Below, piece by piece: positions 32,117 through 39,593 of a stretch of DNA of 64,000 nt (the first letter of the stretch is position 1; every line of letters starts with the position of its first letter). The position numbers and the translations under genes were made by a program. The notes below the pieces were generated by a model that worked only from the letters and a program-made list of their open reading frames with translations, made no database searches and was not told where the DNA came from. This stretch comes from Chloroflexota bacterium. Its GTDB lineage: Bacteria > Chloroflexota > Anaerolineae > Anaerolineales > Villigracilaceae. Where the stretch lies: positions 28,864 to 92,863 of the forward strand of contig JAEWVF010000104.1 of assembly GCA_023459215.1 (NCBI GenBank), given 5' to 3'.

Positions 32117-32139
32117 GAACGAACGTTCTATGTATTGTA
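32117..32139 (-). promoter_or_regulatory. SOS (LexA) box and -10 of uvrB
   Basis: GAACGAACGTTC at 32117-32128 fits the GAAC-N4-GTTC LexA box of Bacillus-like SOS systems. It lies directly after a TACAAT -10 box (minus strand, 32139-32134), so repressor binding would block transcription start. The -35 is poor. Confidence 0.7.
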
Positions 32140-32179
32140 CCCCAAAGGCCGGGGAAAAACCACGGTTATGCAGAAAATC

Positions 32180-32220
32180 AAAACCGATACAGCCGAACTT
32201 AACCCGACTGTATCGGTTTT
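32180..32220 (-). terminator. Terminator after the DUF4404 gene
   Basis: A perfect 13-bp stem AAAACCGATACAG/CTGTATCGGTTTT (32180-32192, 32208-32220), read on the minus strand with a T run. Confidence 0.85.
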
Positions 32221-32233
32221 CGAGCTGTAAATC

Positions 32234-32503
32234 CTAAATCCCGGCGTTGCTCAAAACTGCCGAAAGCTGGGACAGGTAATGGGTCAGTTGCGGGTGGCTG
32301 GTCTCGAAATGCTCGATGGTCTGGGCCAGTTGTCCCAGAAAAGATGAGTTGTGTGCTTCTTCCGGGGTTGAGCGCTCCAGTAATTCATTTATATCGGCGG
32401 ACAAGTGGGTGAGTAATTCTCGTCCCTGTTGGTCGAGTGTTTCTGTTTTCCTGATTTCACGGTCAACCTGTTCGAGCAATTCGCGCAATGTGTTTTTTTC
32501 CAT
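32234..32503 (-). CDS. DUF4404 small coiled-coil protein
   Basis: An 89-residue, mostly helical protein that resembles the DUF4404 family: L-R-E-L-L-E-Q-V-D-R-E, D-I-N-E-L-L-E-R, and a C-terminal H-P-Q-L-T-H-Y-L-S-Q-L-S-x-x-L. No enzymatic motif is visible. The ATG at 32503 has AAGGAGG directly upstream; a longer frame adds 19 poorly supported residues. It is transcribed away from moxR. Confidence 0.75.
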   Translation of the reverse strand: MEKNTLRELLEQVDREIRKTETLDQQGRELLTHLSADINELLERSTPEEAHNSSFLGQLAQTIEHFETSHPQLTHYLSQLSAVLSNAGI

Positions 32504-32621
32504 ACAGGCCTCCTTCTCTTGGGATGTGTCGCTCTCCTTTATTGTACGCTTTTTTTGCATCGAATCAAAGTTGGCCTGGGATATAATAGAACAAGCCGGT
32601 TTTTAATGAAAGGACTCATCC

Positions 32622-33569
32622 ATGCAAGCAGTGCAGACATTTGCGAACAAAGTTATCGACAACGTTGAAAAAGTCATCATTGGCAAGCGTCCGGCGATTG
32701 AATTGATCGTCGTTTCCATGTTGTGTGAGGGGCATGTTTTGCTTGAAGATGTGCCCGGTTCGGGGAAAACCATGTTGGCGCGTTCGATTGCGGTCAGCCT
32801 GGGAAACACGTTTAAGCGGGTGCAGTGTACGCCTGACCTTCTGCCGAACGATATTACCGGCGTATCCATTTTCAACCAGAAAAACGGTGAGTTCGAGTTC
32901 CGTCCCGGCCCGATTTTTGTCAATATTTTATTGGCCGATGAAATCAACCGCGCCACGCCCCGTACCCAATCGGCCCTGCTCGAAGCGATGCAGGAACAAC
33001 AGGTGACCGTCGACGGCGCCACGCGCGAGCTGCCGCGGCCCTTCCTGGTGCTGGCGACCCAAAACCCGGTCGAATACGAGGGCACGTTTCCGCTGCCCGA
33101 AGCGCAACTCGACCGTTTCCTGATGCGCCTTTCGTTGGGCTACCCCTCGCCGCAGGATGAGCGCCAGATTTTGCTGAACCTGTGGCGCGAACATCCCATC
33201 ACCAAGCTGGAGAGTGTTGTCGATGGCAACGAGATTCCGGCCCTGCAAAGACAGGTCTGGGATGTGCATGTCGACGAAACCTTGCAGGAATATATCGTTC
33301 GCCTGGCGGCCGCCACCCGCGCGCACAGCGACCTGGCGTTGGGCATCAGTCCGCGTGGCAGCCTGGCGCTGTTCAAAGCGGCCCAGGCCCTGGCGGCGGT
33401 GCGCGGACGAGAGCACGTTCTGCCCGACGACATCAAGTACCTGGCCCCGGTTACCTTGCCGCACCGTTTTATCGTCACCCCCGAAGCCGAACTGCGCGGG
33501 CGGACTGCGAAAAACATCCTGGCCGATGTTTTGGAAAACACGCCCCTCGACCTGGGCAAAGTGGGATAA
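32622..33569 (+). CDS. MoxR-family AAA+ ATPase
   Basis: A 315-residue AAA+ ATPase: Walker A E-D-V-P-G-S-G-K-T near residue 41, Walker B L-L-A-D-E-I-N-R-A, sensor Q-N-P-V-E-Y-E-G-T-F-P-L-P-E-A-Q-L-D-R-F near residue 150 and a C-terminal lid with A-L-A-A-V-R-G-R-x-H-V. MoxR proteins act as chaperones for membrane or VWA-domain partners. It heads an operon with a DUF58 protein and a membrane protein, the usual MoxR neighbourhood. A TATAAT -10 is at 32582-32587. Confidence 0.92.
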   Translation: MQAVQTFANKVIDNVEKVIIGKRPAIELIVVSMLCEGHVLLEDVPGSGKTMLARSIAVSLGNTFKRVQCTPDLLPNDITGVSIFNQKNGEFEFRPGPIFVNILLADEINRATPRTQSALLEAMQEQQVTVDGATRELPRPFLVLATQNPVEYEGTFPLPEAQLDRFLMRLSLGYPSPQDERQILLNLWREHPITKLESVVDGNEIPALQRQVWDVHVDETLQEYIVRLAAATRAHSDLALGISPRGSLALFKAAQALAAVRGREHVLPDDIKYLAPVTLPHRFIVTPEAELRGRTAKNILADVLENTPLDLGKVG

Positions 33570-33611
33570 ACGGTCGGGGTTTCAGGACTCCGCAAACAAT
33601 CTGATTATGAG

Positions 33612-34805
33612 ATGATTGGTCCCTACCTGTATCTCCTCATTCCCTTGGCGCTGGTTGCCGCTTTTATGAGCGACGACTTCGCCTTGACGTTGATTTATCT
33701 CCTGGTGGGGGCTTTTTCGCTGGGCAGTTGGTGGAGCAATCGTTCGCTGAAACAGATCGAAGCCTCGCGCGAGGTGGACAGTCACGCATTCCTCGGCGAA
33801 ACGGTCAAAATCAAACTTAAAGTGCGCAACAACGGGCTTTTCCCTGCGCCCTGGGTGGGATTGCATGACAGCTTGCCCCTGGCCCTCGGTGGAATCCAGC
33901 CCTTTCAACGGGTGTCCGGCTTCGGGGTGCGCGAGGATGCACACTTCGAGTACGGGATCGAGGCCCGCAAGCGGGGATATTACTCAATCGGGCCGTTGAC
34001 CATTTCCACCGGCGACCTGTTCGGGCTGGCCGGGCGGGTACAGAAAGAAATCCCGCAGCAGTTCATCACCGTTTACCCCAAAATTGTGCCCTTGTCGAAT
34101 GTCAAAATCCCCTCGCGTTCGCCGCAGGGCACGATGCGCCATCACCAGCCGCTTTTCGAAGACCCGACCCGCGTGTTTGGCAAGCGCGGCTATGTTGCCG
34201 GCGATTCGCTGCGCCGGGTTGATTGGAAATCAACCGCCATTACCGGGCAATTGCAGGTCAAACTTTTCGAGCCTTCGATTTCGCTGGAAACGATGATTTA
34301 CCTGAACCTGAACGCCGAAGATTACAACTTCCATGGACGCATCGATTCAACCGAACTGGGGATTGTTCTCGCCGCCTCGCTCGCATCCTGGGTGATTGAA
34401 AAACGCCAGAGCGCCGGAATCAAAATCAATGGACGCGACCCGCTCGCCTCGGATGGTTTGCCGCAATCCCTGCCGCCGCGCAAAGGCAAAGGCCACCTGA
34501 TGCGCATTCTTGAATCGCTGGCGCGGGTTGAAATGACGCACGAAGCTCCGCTTGCGGCCTTGATCCAGCGTGAACGCTATCTGTTGCCTTGGGGCACGAC
34601 CCTGTTGGTGATTACCGGACAGGTTCAGGACGAGTTGCTCAACGAGCTTTATCTGGCGCGTCGTGCCGGACAGAACGCCTTGCTGATTCTGGCTGGCAAG
34701 GTTTCTTATGTCAAAGAGATACAAACAAAAGCCGCCTTCTTCGGCGTTCCGGCGATTGCCATTTCGAAGGAGAGCGACCTCGATATCTGGCGCGGACAAG
34801 CATGA
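33612..34805 (+). CDS. DUF58-domain protein
   Basis: A 397-residue protein with two N-terminal membrane spans (about residues 1-45), then a DUF58 domain with G-D-S-L-R-R-V-D-W-K-S-T near residue 200. It is the typical partner of MoxR ATPases. The family is often linked to envelope integrity, but its biochemistry is not settled. The next gene overlaps by 4 nt, so translation is coupled. Confidence 0.88.
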   Translation: MIGPYLYLLIPLALVAAFMSDDFALTLIYLLVGAFSLGSWWSNRSLKQIEASREVDSHAFLGETVKIKLKVRNNGLFPAPWVGLHDSLPLALGGIQPFQRVSGFGVREDAHFEYGIEARKRGYYSIGPLTISTGDLFGLAGRVQKEIPQQFITVYPKIVPLSNVKIPSRSPQGTMRHHQPLFEDPTRVFGKRGYVAGDSLRRVDWKSTAITGQLQVKLFEPSISLETMIYLNLNAEDYNFHGRIDSTELGIVLAASLASWVIEKRQSAGIKINGRDPLASDGLPQSLPPRKGKGHLMRILESLARVEMTHEAPLAALIQRERYLLPWGTTLLVITGQVQDELLNELYLARRAGQNALLILAGKVSYVKEIQTKAAFFGVPAIAISKESDLDIWRGQA

Positions 34806-36439
34806 AACCCTCCCTTTTTAACTTCGAAGCGCGAATCAATGAAACAACCTTCAGGCTGGCCAGCCGCTTTTTGGTGGCGGTCATGCTTGCTTGCGCTGCC
34901 CAAACCTTTGTCAGCCTGATCCAGCATATCTATGGGAACTGGAATCCCTGGTACCTGACCCTGGCTGCCTTCCTGGTCGCCCTGGTCTGCGTGGCGACCT
35001 ATCGACGTCTGCACCGCTTTGATTTGCTCGGCAACGAATGGCTGCTCCATTTTGGCGCGCTTTGGCTGCTTATTTTGGCGGTGCTGCGTTTGATGTTGGG
35101 GCTTTCGTATGGGCTGGATGCATTCCTGGCTGAACTGCCGCGCTGGGCCGATGATATCCAGGTTGCGATCCCGTATGAATACTATATGGCGGTACTCCTG
35201 GTGGTCATCATTTGGCTACTGGCCGACTATTTCTCGGAACTGCTCACCAAGCTGGACCTCGACTACGTTCGCTTGCAGCGTGAATTGCCCGATGTGCTCG
35301 AGGCTGCCCAGCGCCCGGTGCGCGACCGCCTGCTGACCCTGATTTTGAACATCGGCATCGTTCTGGTGATTCTTACCGCCCTGATGCGCCTGGATTTGCG
35401 CGCAGCGGGTAATGCCGAGTTTGTGATCCTGCAACTGCCGCCATTAGCCGGGGGAGGCGTCAGCACGCTGTTGTATTTCATGTTGGGGCTGACGCTTTTC
35501 AGCCTGACCCAATTCATCGACCTGCAGGCTCGCTGGGGTTTGAACAAAGTGCCGGTGAGTGGCGACCTTGCCGGCCGCTGGGTGCAGTATAGCCTGGTTT
35601 TCCTGGTTGCGTTAACGTTGCTGGTGGCCATCTTGCCAACCAGTTATAGTCTGGGCTTCCTGGCGGTTATTGGCTACGGTTTGTGGTTTCTTGTCAGTGT
35701 GGGTTTTTTCCTGGTTCAGTTGTTCTTGACCCTGGTCGTGCTATTAATTAATTCGATTTATGCGCTATTCAATCGGGAACCCCCGCTTACCGGCGACACG
35801 CCCCTTGAACCACAATTTCCCGAAACCTTCCAACCCGAAGCGCTCGATCCCAGCCTGGCAGCGGTGACTCCGCCCTGGGTCGAAATCCTGCGCCAAGCCT
35901 TTTTCTGGCTGGTTCTGCTCGGCTTTATCGCCTTTGCCGTGCGCCAGGTTTTGCTCCAAAACCAGGATTCTCTCGATGGCCTGCGGCGAGTCCCGTTTCT
36001 GGGGTTTTTCATTAAGCTGTTTGGCAATCTGCGTGTATTCTTCAAGCGCGCTGGGGCAGGGGTGGCTGAAGCATTCCAGTCAGGGGTGGCTCGTTTGCTG
36101 CCCAAGCGCAGCAAACGTCAGGCACTGGCAGGCTGGATAAGCCTGCGGCGACTTGATCCGCGCAACAAGGTTTACTTCTACTACCAGGCCTTCCTGCGCC
36201 GCAGCGGCGAAAGCGGACTTCCCCGCAGCCTGTCGCAAACTCCTGCCGAGTTTGCCAAACGCCTCGACAGCGCCCTGCCCGAAGCCGAACCCGATATTGA
36301 AGCTTTAACTGGCGCTTTTGTCGAAGCCCGCTATACCCGCAAGGAGATTGAGTCCCAATCCGCCAGCTTTGCCCAGCGCACCTGGGAACGGATTCGTAAA
36401 GCCCTGCGCTCACATCATGGCGAAAACAGCGGCGGCTGA
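34802..36439 (+). CDS. Multi-span membrane protein with C-terminal DUF4129-like domain
   Basis: A 545-residue protein with about eight membrane spans in the first 380 residues. A cytoplasmic region with R-R-L-D-P-R-N-K-V-Y-F-Y-Y-Q-A-F-L-R-R follows, with Q-T-P-A-E-F-A-K and F-V-E-A-R-Y-T-R-K-E. This last part matches the DUF4129 domain that usually ends membrane-bound transglutaminase-like proteins in MoxR operons. The catalytic transglutaminase core (Cys-His-Asp) is not present, so this is a membrane scaffold version. The ATG overlaps the DUF58 stop (ATGA). The operon ends 126 nt before the tRNA. Confidence 0.75.
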   Translation: MKPSLFNFEARINETTFRLASRFLVAVMLACAAQTFVSLIQHIYGNWNPWYLTLAAFLVALVCVATYRRLHRFDLLGNEWLLHFGALWLLILAVLRLMLGLSYGLDAFLAELPRWADDIQVAIPYEYYMAVLLVVIIWLLADYFSELLTKLDLDYVRLQRELPDVLEAAQRPVRDRLLTLILNIGIVLVILTALMRLDLRAAGNAEFVILQLPPLAGGGVSTLLYFMLGLTLFSLTQFIDLQARWGLNKVPVSGDLAGRWVQYSLVFLVALTLLVAILPTSYSLGFLAVIGYGLWFLVSVGFFLVQLFLTLVVLLINSIYALFNREPPLTGDTPLEPQFPETFQPEALDPSLAAVTPPWVEILRQAFFWLVLLGFIAFAVRQVLLQNQDSLDGLRRVPFLGFFIKLFGNLRVFFKRAGAGVAEAFQSGVARLLPKRSKRQALAGWISLRRLDPRNKVYFYYQAFLRRSGESGLPRSLSQTPAEFAKRLDSALPEAEPDIEALTGAFVEARYTRKEIESQSASFAQRTWERIRKALRSHHGENSGG

Positions 36440-36498
36440 TGACAATGAAAACATCGAAATATTGAGAAAACCAGTTTTGGCAAAAACTGAAAATTCCC

Positions 36499-36527
36499 TT
36501 GACGCCCCTCAGACAACATGATAAACT
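36499..36527 (+). promoter_or_regulatory. Promoter of tRNA-Asp
   Basis: TTGACG (36499-36504), 17 nt, then TAAACT (36522-36527), about 38 nt before the mature tRNA. Confidence 0.65.
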
Positions 36528-36565
36528 ACTGCCCGCTCGACAAACAGAAACAACAACGAGCAACT

Positions 36566-36639
36566 GGTCCCGTGGTGTAGCGGTTTAACATGCGGCCCTG
36601 TCAAGGCCGAGATCGCGGGTTCGAATCCCGTCGGGGCCG
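36566..36639 (+). tRNA. tRNA-Asp (GTC)
   Basis: A 74-nt cloverleaf. The acceptor stem GGTCCCG pairs with CGGGGCC with one G-T pair, the anticodon loop is CTGTCAA with anticodon GTC, and the T arm contains GGGTTCGAATCCC. The discriminator is G. CCA is not encoded; the next bases are GATC. Confidence 0.95.
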
Positions 36640-36662
36640 GATCGAAGTAAATCCGGCATGAC

Positions 36663-36707
36663 AGAACTCCCGAGAGAACATAATTCTCTCGGGGGTTCTG
36701 CTTTTTT
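36663..36707 (+). terminator. Terminator after tRNA-Asp
   Basis: A 16-bp stem with one G-T pair (36663-36678 with 36684-36699) followed by six T. Confidence 0.9.
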
Positions 36708-36860
36708 ATGTAGCTTTTGTGAGATTTTTTGGTGATTTTGAGCCGAAAAGCGCCCAGCGATGGGCGCTTTTTGTTTTCAGCGCCATGTTTACCTTTGCTT
36801 AATGCCCGGAAAACAGATCGCTGCCTCGATGGTTTGTGCTCATCTGGCAGCCCGCGATGC
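36675..36860. repeat. Diverged intergenic repeat, copy A
   Basis: Shares an ordered series of blocks with 42745-42945: ATTCTCTC, GTTCTGCTTTTT-ATG, a GGGCGCTTTTTGTTTT hairpin side and CAGCCCGCGAT/TAGCCCGCGAT at the end. In this copy AAAAGCGCCCA (36746-36756) and TGGGCGCTTTT (36761-36771) form a terminator. Coding potential is absent. Confidence 0.5.
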
Positions 36861-37150
36861 AACAGGGGACAGGGGCGAAGGATCAATTTTTGATAGGAAT
36901 AGCCTCTCGATTCCTAGATAATTGGTTTGAGCCGCTTGATGGTATACATATGGTTTATTTAATATGATGTAGTAGCCTTGAAGTGATAAACGGGTTATCG
37001 AGAACTATTTTGTGCAAAATCCTTTTTCTCTGTTCTGGGATGTTCAACCTCGAATCAGCGGCTGCGCTGGGATAGGTTTGGGCACCGGCGGACATTGGAT
37101 GCAATTTCAAACAGATTAAGTTCTTCCTATCGCAAGATCGTCACGCTTCG
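36861..37150. other. AT-rich untranslated spacer before the ECF operon
   Basis: No gene is visible. A foldable element with AACCT...AGGTT outer arms and CAGCG-GCTG-CGCTG inner hairpin lies at 37046-37078. It could be part of an RNA structure, but I cannot assign a family. Confidence 0.35.
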
Positions 37151-37153
37151 ATA

Positions 37154-37162
37154 TGATAAAAT
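37154..37162 (+). promoter_or_regulatory. Extended -10 promoter of the ECF operon leader
   Basis: TG-A-TAAAAT is an extended -10 element about 41 nt before a leader ORF. No good -35 is visible. Confidence 0.5.
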
Positions 37163-37202
37163 CTGAATGTTCAACGCATAACCAGAAAATTAGGAAAGAA
37201 AA

Positions 37203-37229
37203 ATGAATCGCTATTACCGCCACACCTGA
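37203..37229 (+). CDS. Candidate 8-residue leader peptide M-N-R-Y-Y-R-H-T
   Basis: A nine-codon ORF with AGGAAAG 5 nt upstream. Its codons 5-8 form the left arm of a 10-bp stem (37217-37226 with 37282-37291), so a translating ribosome would open that stem. A second small ORF starts right after its stop (37230-37304) and includes three Cys codons. This is attenuator-like design, not proof of translation. Confidence 0.4.
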   Translation: MNRYYRHT

Positions 37230-37361
37230 ATGCAGTCGATGAGCGCAGTTTTGCGCTCAGTTTCTTGCACACGCATCCTGCGGTGTGGCGGCGACTGTAT
37301 GTGATTCTGAACCTGCTCGCTGCCTCCTGAAACCGTCAGGCGTTTGTGCCTGGCGGTTTTT
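37217..37361 (+). promoter_or_regulatory. Structured leader RNA ending in a terminator (attenuator or riboswitch candidate)
   Basis: A 10-bp stem CCGCCACACC/GGTGTGGCGG encloses a GAGCGCA-GTTT-TGCGCTC hairpin (37241-37258). Forty nucleotides later comes an 11-bp terminator stem (37331-37341 with 37348-37358) with five T, 58 nt before the first operon gene. A terminator inside a 5' leader implies control by antitermination. I do not recognise a described riboswitch class. Confidence 0.6.
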
Positions 37362-37418
37362 CATTTGCCCATCTCGCCTGAATTCAAGGCGCAGAAAACA
37401 ATCCTACAGGAGGCTGTT

Positions 37419-37769
37419 ATGTCTGTACCCGATTCTGATACTGTAATTCTTATTACCCGCAATGGCATGGGGGATGCCGAGCCTGCACTGCAACAAAAAT
37501 TGGCTACAACCTATTTCAAACTGCTGGATGAAAACAACATCCTGCCAGCCGCCATCTGTTTTTACGCCAATGGCGTGAAACTGGCCATCGAAGGTTCGCC
37601 CGTTCTGGCTTCGCTCCGCTCACTGGAAGCCAAAGGCGTGCGCCTGGTGTTGTGCAGCACCTGCCTGGACTATTACAGCCTGGCCGATAAAGTCCAGGTT
37701 GGCATCGTCGGCGGGATGACCGATATCATCGAGGCCCAGCGTTTGGCTGGCAAAGTTATCTCCATTTAG
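37419..37769 (+). CDS. DsrE-family protein resembling the C-terminal half of YedF
   Basis: A 116-residue protein. It opens with D-T-V-I-L-I-T-R-N-G-M-G-D and has I-C-F-Y-A-N-G-V-K-L-A near residue 48, then L-C-S-T-C-L-D-Y-Y and a D-K-V-Q-V-G-I-V-G-G-M-T-D-I block. This order matches the DsrE half of YedF, a family linked to selenium metabolism, whose TusA/SirA-like N-terminal half is missing here. DsrE proteins carry reactive sulfur on Cys; C-S-T-C could do so. AGGAGG lies 5 nt before the ATG. It is the first gene of the ECF operon, so it may act on the imported compound (inference). Confidence 0.8.
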   Translation: MSVPDSDTVILITRNGMGDAEPALQQKLATTYFKLLDENNILPAAICFYANGVKLAIEGSPVLASLRSLEAKGVRLVLCSTCLDYYSLADKVQVGIVGGMTDIIEAQRLAGKVISI

Positions 37770-37780
37770 GCGCACAGGCC

Positions 37781-38179
37781 ATGCAGACCTTTGCCCTGCG
37801 CCTGCACCCCGGCGATGACCCCAAAGCAGCGCTGGACGACTTCGCCCGCACCCACCAACTCCAGGCCGCCTGTGTGCTGACCTGTGTTGGCAGCCTGACG
37901 CGAGCCGTATTGCGCTTCGCTAATCAGGAAGAAGCCGTCACACTCGAAGGATATTTTGAAATCGTCTCGCTGACCGGCGTCTTTTCGCAGGAGGGCGGCC
38001 ATTACCACATCGCCATTGCAGACGGCGAGGGCCGCACCTACGGAGCGCACCTGATGTACGGTAGCGCGGTCTACACCACCGCCGAAATTGTCCTCGCCAA
38101 TCTCGATAACGTCCGTTTTGCGCGCGCCTTCGACCCCCAGACCGGCTACCCGGAACTGGATATTCAACCCATTTCATAA
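37781..38179 (+). CDS. PPC (DUF296) domain protein
   Basis: A 132-residue stand-alone PPC domain: R-L-H-P-G-D-D near the start, C-V-G-S-L-T-R-A near residue 35, E-I-V-S-L-T-G-V-F-S and G-G-H-Y-H-I-A-I-A-D with the conserved H-x-H pair, then T-T-A-E-I-V-L. In bacteria the domain is a trimeric fold often labelled DNA-binding by analogy with plant AT-hook proteins, but no AT-hook is present. The function is unknown. It lies 11 nt after the DsrE gene and 13 nt before the ECF S component, so a role tied to the imported substrate is plausible. Confidence 0.85.
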   Translation: MQTFALRLHPGDDPKAALDDFARTHQLQAACVLTCVGSLTRAVLRFANQEEAVTLEGYFEIVSLTGVFSQEGGHYHIAIADGEGRTYGAHLMYGSAVYTTAEIVLANLDNVRFARAFDPQTGYPELDIQPIS

Positions 38180-38192
38180 AAAGGAAAAACGC

Positions 38193-38789
38193 ATGTCACT
38201 CAAAGAACAACTCAAAAAAGATTTTAGTACGATTACCCTGGCGCTCATGGCGGTTGGCATTGTGCTCAACCTCGTCCTCGGTCAAACCGTTTCCCTGCTC
38301 AACCTGCCGGTCTTCCTGGATTCCATCGGCACAGTCATCGTGGCTTTGCTGGCTGGCCCCTGGGCCGGTGGCCTGACCGGACTGCTGACCAACCTGATCT
38401 GGGGTCTGATCAGCGACCCGGTTGCAGCCGCCTTCGCCCCGGTTGCCATGATTATTGGCATCGTCGCCGGCCTGTGCGCTAAATATGGCCTGTTCAAAAC
38501 CTGGTGGCAGGCCATCCTCAGCGGCGTGTTGATTACCCTGGCGCTTTCGCTGGTCGCTATTCCGATCCGCGTTTATATGTTCGGCGGCGTGACCGGCAGC
38601 GGCGCAGATTTTGTGACCGCTTACCTGTTGGCAACCGGTCAGAGCCTGTTCAGTTCGGTTATTATCACCGTTATTGGCAACAACTTGGTCGACAAAGTGG
38701 TCACAGCCTTGCTGGCCTGGGCGATTGTCAAGGGATTGCCGAAGCGCTTCACTTCCCGCTTCTCGCGCGCCAACCAAGTGACCGGATAA
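38193..38789 (+). CDS. ECF transporter S component (substrate unknown)
   Basis: A 198-residue membrane protein with six spans: the substrate-binding subunit of an energy-coupling-factor importer. Features are small-residue-rich helices A-L-M-A-V-G-I-V-L-N, D-S-I-G-T-V-I-V-A-L-L-A-G-P-W-A-G-G-L, and G-N-N-L-V-D-K near residue 170. The D-S-I-G-T and P-W-x-G-x-x-x-G pattern occurs in S proteins of several vitamins, so the ligand cannot be named. AAGGAAAAACGC precedes the ATG at 38193. T and two A components follow, giving a complete dedicated importer. The DsrE neighbour suggests a sulfur- or selenium-containing ligand as one hypothesis. Confidence 0.85.
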   Translation: MSLKEQLKKDFSTITLALMAVGIVLNLVLGQTVSLLNLPVFLDSIGTVIVALLAGPWAGGLTGLLTNLIWGLISDPVAAAFAPVAMIIGIVAGLCAKYGLFKTWWQAILSGVLITLALSLVAIPIRVYMFGGVTGSGADFVTAYLLATGQSLFSSVIITVIGNNLVDKVVTALLAWAIVKGLPKRFTSRFSRANQVTG

Positions 38790-38798
38790 ACCTGCCCG

Positions 38799-39593
38799 AT
38801 GAGCGCCAGCCCAACCCTTTATCAGCCCGGTGTCAGTTTCCTGCACCGCCTGCACCCGCTTACGAAACAGACTTTTAGTTTGTGCGCGCTGGTGGTCGTT
38901 TTCGCCGGGCCGGGCGGCTGGATTTCTGCCCTCCTGCCGGGTCTGATTGCCCTGGCATTTCTCTGGCAGGCAGGACTCGGCAGGATGACGATACAAGTGG
39001 CCCTTCGGTTGCTGGCCGGCCCGGCGATGATTCTGCTGGGCATCCATGGATTCTTCGGCGCGGGTAACCAGACCATCCTGTTCAGTTTCGGCCCACTCGA
39101 AATCGGGCAGGAGGGCGTTGAGTTTGCCTTGCTGGTCACGATGCGCCTGACGGCCATGTTACTGGCTTCCCTGGTGCTGGTGCTGACGACCCACCCATCC
39201 CACCTGGTGCAGGTGCTGACCGAAGCTGGATTTCCCAACGGGTTGGCCTACCTGCTCGGCAGCCCGCTGCTGCTCCTGCCGCAGATGATGGCACGGGCGC
39301 AAGCCATCCGCGCCGTCCAGCAGGCGCGCGGGTTGGAAACGGGTGGAAGCCTGACCCAGCGCATCCGCGCTCTTTTTCCGCTGGTTGCGCCACTGATTTT
39401 TAGCGCGCTGGTGGATGTCGAGGAGCGTTCCCTGGCCCTCGAAGTGCGCGGCTTCAGCGCCCCTACCCGTAAAACGTTTTTGCGCGAACTGGCCGATACC
39501 CGCCCTCAGCGCATCGCCCGCCGGGGCATGTTTGCGCTCACCGGCATTCTCCTCCTGCTGGGGGCCTTGTGGAGACTGTATGCCCATTCTTGA
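38799..39593 (+). CDS. ecfT: ECF transporter T component (EcfT)
   Basis: A 264-residue membrane subunit with about six spans. The coupling helices carry the T-component signatures A-R-G-L-E-T-G near residue 180 and E-V-R-G-F near residue 214. It scaffolds the S component and the two ATPases. The ATPase gene overlaps its 3' end by 14 nt, indicating translational coupling. Confidence 0.88.
   Translation: MSASPTLYQPGVSFLHRLHPLTKQTFSLCALVVVFAGPGGWISALLPGLIALAFLWQAGLGRMTIQVALRLLAGPAMILLGIHGFFGAGNQTILFSFGPLEIGQEGVEFALLVTMRLTAMLLASLVLVLTTHPSHLVQVLTEAGFPNGLAYLLGSPLLLLPQMMARAQAIRAVQQARGLETGGSLTQRIRALFPLVAPLIFSALVDVEERSLALEVRGFSAPTRKTFLRELADTRPQRIARRGMFALTGILLLLGALWRLYAHS

Noticed and set aside
36509..36886. 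Minus-strand ORF of 125 codons
   Set aside because: It runs antisense through the tRNA-Asp gene and its terminator; the G-F-E-P-A-I and H-H-G-T-S stretch is the well-known false translation of tRNA complement.
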